This document shows positions 3,763 to 5,142 of a stretch of 5,142 nucleotides of DNA, one piece after another. Position 1 is the first letter of the stretch. Every line of letters starts with the position of its first letter. The translations under genes were made by a program, and so were the position numbers. The DNA comes from Bacteroidia bacterium. GTDB taxonomy: Bacteria; Bacteroidota; Bacteroidia; Cytophagales; Cyclobacteriaceae. The stretch covers positions 1-5,142 of the forward strand of contig JANXRR010000131.1 in NCBI GenBank assembly GCA_025356795.1, written 5' to 3'. Below the pieces are notes generated by a model. That model did not search any database, had not been told where the DNA came from, and was given only the letters and a program-made list of their open reading frames with translations.

Positions 3763-5142
3763 ATGAACAACCCACCTCGTCTCCCGCTCCGGTTCTTCCG
3801 ATGGTATTGCCATCCGAAGTTGATAGATCATGTTGAGGGGGACTTGATGGAATTATATGATGAACGAGTAAAAGAATTCGGAAAACGAAAAGCAGATATA
3901 AAATTTAGTGTTGATGTTCTTCTTCTCTTTCGAAGAGGCATCATTAAACCAACCGAAGGATATAAACAATTAAACAATTACGGTATGTATAAGAGTTATT
4001 TTAAGATTGGATGGCGCAGTTTTACCAAACAGAAAATGTATTCAGGTATTAAAGTGGGCAGCTTTGCCATTGGCATTGCGGCCTGTTTGCTCATTGCATT
4101 GTTTATAAAAGACGAATTGAGTTATGATACTCAGTATGCCGATGGAGAAAGAATCTACCGCCTGGTGGAGGCTTGGCATTATAAAGGCGATGCAGGAAAA
4201 GGAGTTTGGTTTCAAGCACCCTTTGCCAATGCATTGAAAGAAGACTATCCTGAAATAGAAATGGTGGGCCGATACAACTCTAACGAATTGTTTGGTGCGG
4301 GAAGTAAGCAGATAAGGCCAGCCGATAAAATTGAAAACACCTACGAGGAAGCCTTCGTGTATATGGATCAGGAATTTGTGCAGATGCTAAACTTACCTAT
4401 GGTTTATGGAAACAGGGAGCATTGCTTAGACGAACCCAATACATTGGTGATCACAAGACGAAAAGCTGAAAAATACTTTCCAAATGAAAATCCGCTTGGT
4501 AAGCTGATGATACTCAACAATGACACCAAGCCGTATAAAATTGGTGGCGTAATTGAAAACTTCCCAACCAACTCTCACTTGCAATTTGATTTTCTGATCA
4601 CGCTAAAAGGCCTTGAGTTTTGGCCTGGCGAGCAGAGCAGTTGGTGCTGCACTAACTACCCAACATATGTGAAGTTAAAAGTAGGCACTGATCCGATACA
4701 ATTAGAAAAGAAACTGAAAAAAGTAGTTGAAAAATACATGCTCCCTGTTTGGATAAAAGATGGTGCGGCAGACCCCGAAGGGCTTGGAAAGGCAATCAGT
4801 TTTGAATTACAACCCATTAAGGACATTCATTTGAAGTCAGAAGGAATTTCTGACCCTGTTCAACATGGTGATATTCGTTTTGTGTGGTTGTTTGGTGCAG
4901 TGGCTGGATTCATTTTATTATTGGCGTGTATCAATTTTATCAATCTATCCACGGCCAAGTCGGCCAATCGTGCAAAGGAGGTAGGCTTGCGCAAAACGGT
5001 GGGCTCCACTCGCAGTAATATTATTAATCAATTTTTAACAGAGTCTCTTCTGTACAGTTTTCTTTCCTTTGTTATTGGTGTTCTGCTCGCTTGGTCGCTG
5101 TTGCCCTATTTCAACATGATGGCGGCCAAGGCAATCGTCTTT
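3763..5142 (+). CDS. ABC-transporter permease, FtsX/MacB type with N-terminal prefix domain (3' end cut)
   Basis: 460 codons are present with no stop; family members are usually about 780-880 residues, so the second half lies beyond the window. Residues about 3-75 (PPRLPLRFFRWYCHPKLIDH, then GDLMELYDERV) are a permease prefix domain of the kind paired with PadR genes in Bacteroidota. Residues about 97-115 (VGSFAIGIAACLLIALFI) are the first membrane helix. Residues 116-365 are a MacB-like extracytoplasmic domain (YDTQYADGERIYRLVE, QAPFANALKEDYPE, NPLGK, FPTNSHLQFDF). Residues about 372-395 are the second membrane helix. KSANRAKEVGLRKTVGSTRS (399-418) is the FtsX coupling helix expected to touch the ATPase. 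A third helix follows at about 430-450. The protein sits in the inner membrane. MacB-type systems act as mechanotransmitters or exporters of peptides, lipoproteins or antimicrobials; the substrate here is unknown. It needs a separate ATPase, not seen in this window. The ATG at 3763 preserves the full prefix domain. Confidence 0.92.
   Translation, partial: MNNPPRLPLRFFRWYCHPKLIDHVEGDLMELYDERVKEFGKRKADIKFSVDVLLLFRRGIIKPTEGYKQLNNYGMYKSYFKIGWRSFTKQKMYSGIKVGSFAIGIAACLLIALFIKDELSYDTQYADGERIYRLVEAWHYKGDAGKGVWFQAPFANALKEDYPEIEMVGRYNSNELFGAGSKQIRPADKIENTYEEAFVYMDQEFVQMLNLPMVYGNREHCLDEPNTLVITRRKAEKYFPNENPLGKLMILNNDTKPYKIGGVIENFPTNSHLQFDFLITLKGLEFWPGEQSSWCCTNYPTYVKLKVGTDPIQLEKKLKKVVEKYMLPVWIKDGAADPEGLGKAISFELQPIKDIHLKSEGISDPVQHGDIRFVWLFGAVAGFILLLACINFINLSTAKSANRAKEVGLRKTVGSTRSNIINQFLTESLLYSFLSFVIGVLLAWSLLPYFNMMAAKAIVF

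Overview
The window looks like a chromosomal segment of a member of the Bacteroidota, most likely a Cytophagales-type bacterium. The grounds are the protein families: a CarboxypepD_reg-like domain in a secreted protein, and a PadR regulator followed by a prefix-domain FtsX/MacB-type permease. AT-rich intergenic regions without clear Shine-Dalgarno sequences fit this. The assignment rests on protein style and not on any marker gene. No rRNA, tRNA, CRISPR array, insertion sequence or transposase is visible.

Left part, minus strand (1-872): the first 195 codons of a branched-chain amino acid aminotransferase (ilvE) run off the left edge. Ahead of it lies what reads as a complete ribosome-mediated attenuator. 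It has a 29-residue leader peptide in which 12 residues are Leu, Ile or Val, including the block VVLSVIIL. A 10-bp pause-type hairpin lies inside the leader. A possible antiterminator stem overlaps the leader stop codon. A 9-bp GC-rich terminator hairpin with a T tract lies about 45 bases before the ilvE start. The predicted logic is that low branched-chain amino acid supply stalls the ribosome in the leader and lets ilvE be transcribed.

Middle, minus strand (883-2799): one 638-residue secreted protein has an N-terminal alpha/beta hydrolase with a full Ser-Asp-His triad, fused to a CarboxypepD_reg-like domain and a long C-terminal region. Its upstream region and the region upstream of the ilvE leader share an imperfect direct repeat of about 55 bp with a perfect 15-base core. 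The hydrolase gene is therefore bracketed by duplicated promoter-proximal DNA, and its own transcript has no obvious terminator before the ilvE leader.

Right of that (2914-3341) is about 430 bp without an intact gene. It holds a frameshifted, 5'-truncated remnant of the C-terminus of a PLP-dependent aminotransferase (minus strand), small inverted repeats, and the upstream region of the PadR gene.

Right part, plus strand (3342-5142): a PadR-family regulator gene is followed 61 bp later by an ABC-transporter permease of the FtsX/MacB type with an N-terminal prefix domain, cut by the right edge. The pair looks like one operon in which the regulator controls itself and an export or efflux-type permease. 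No ATPase gene is visible here.
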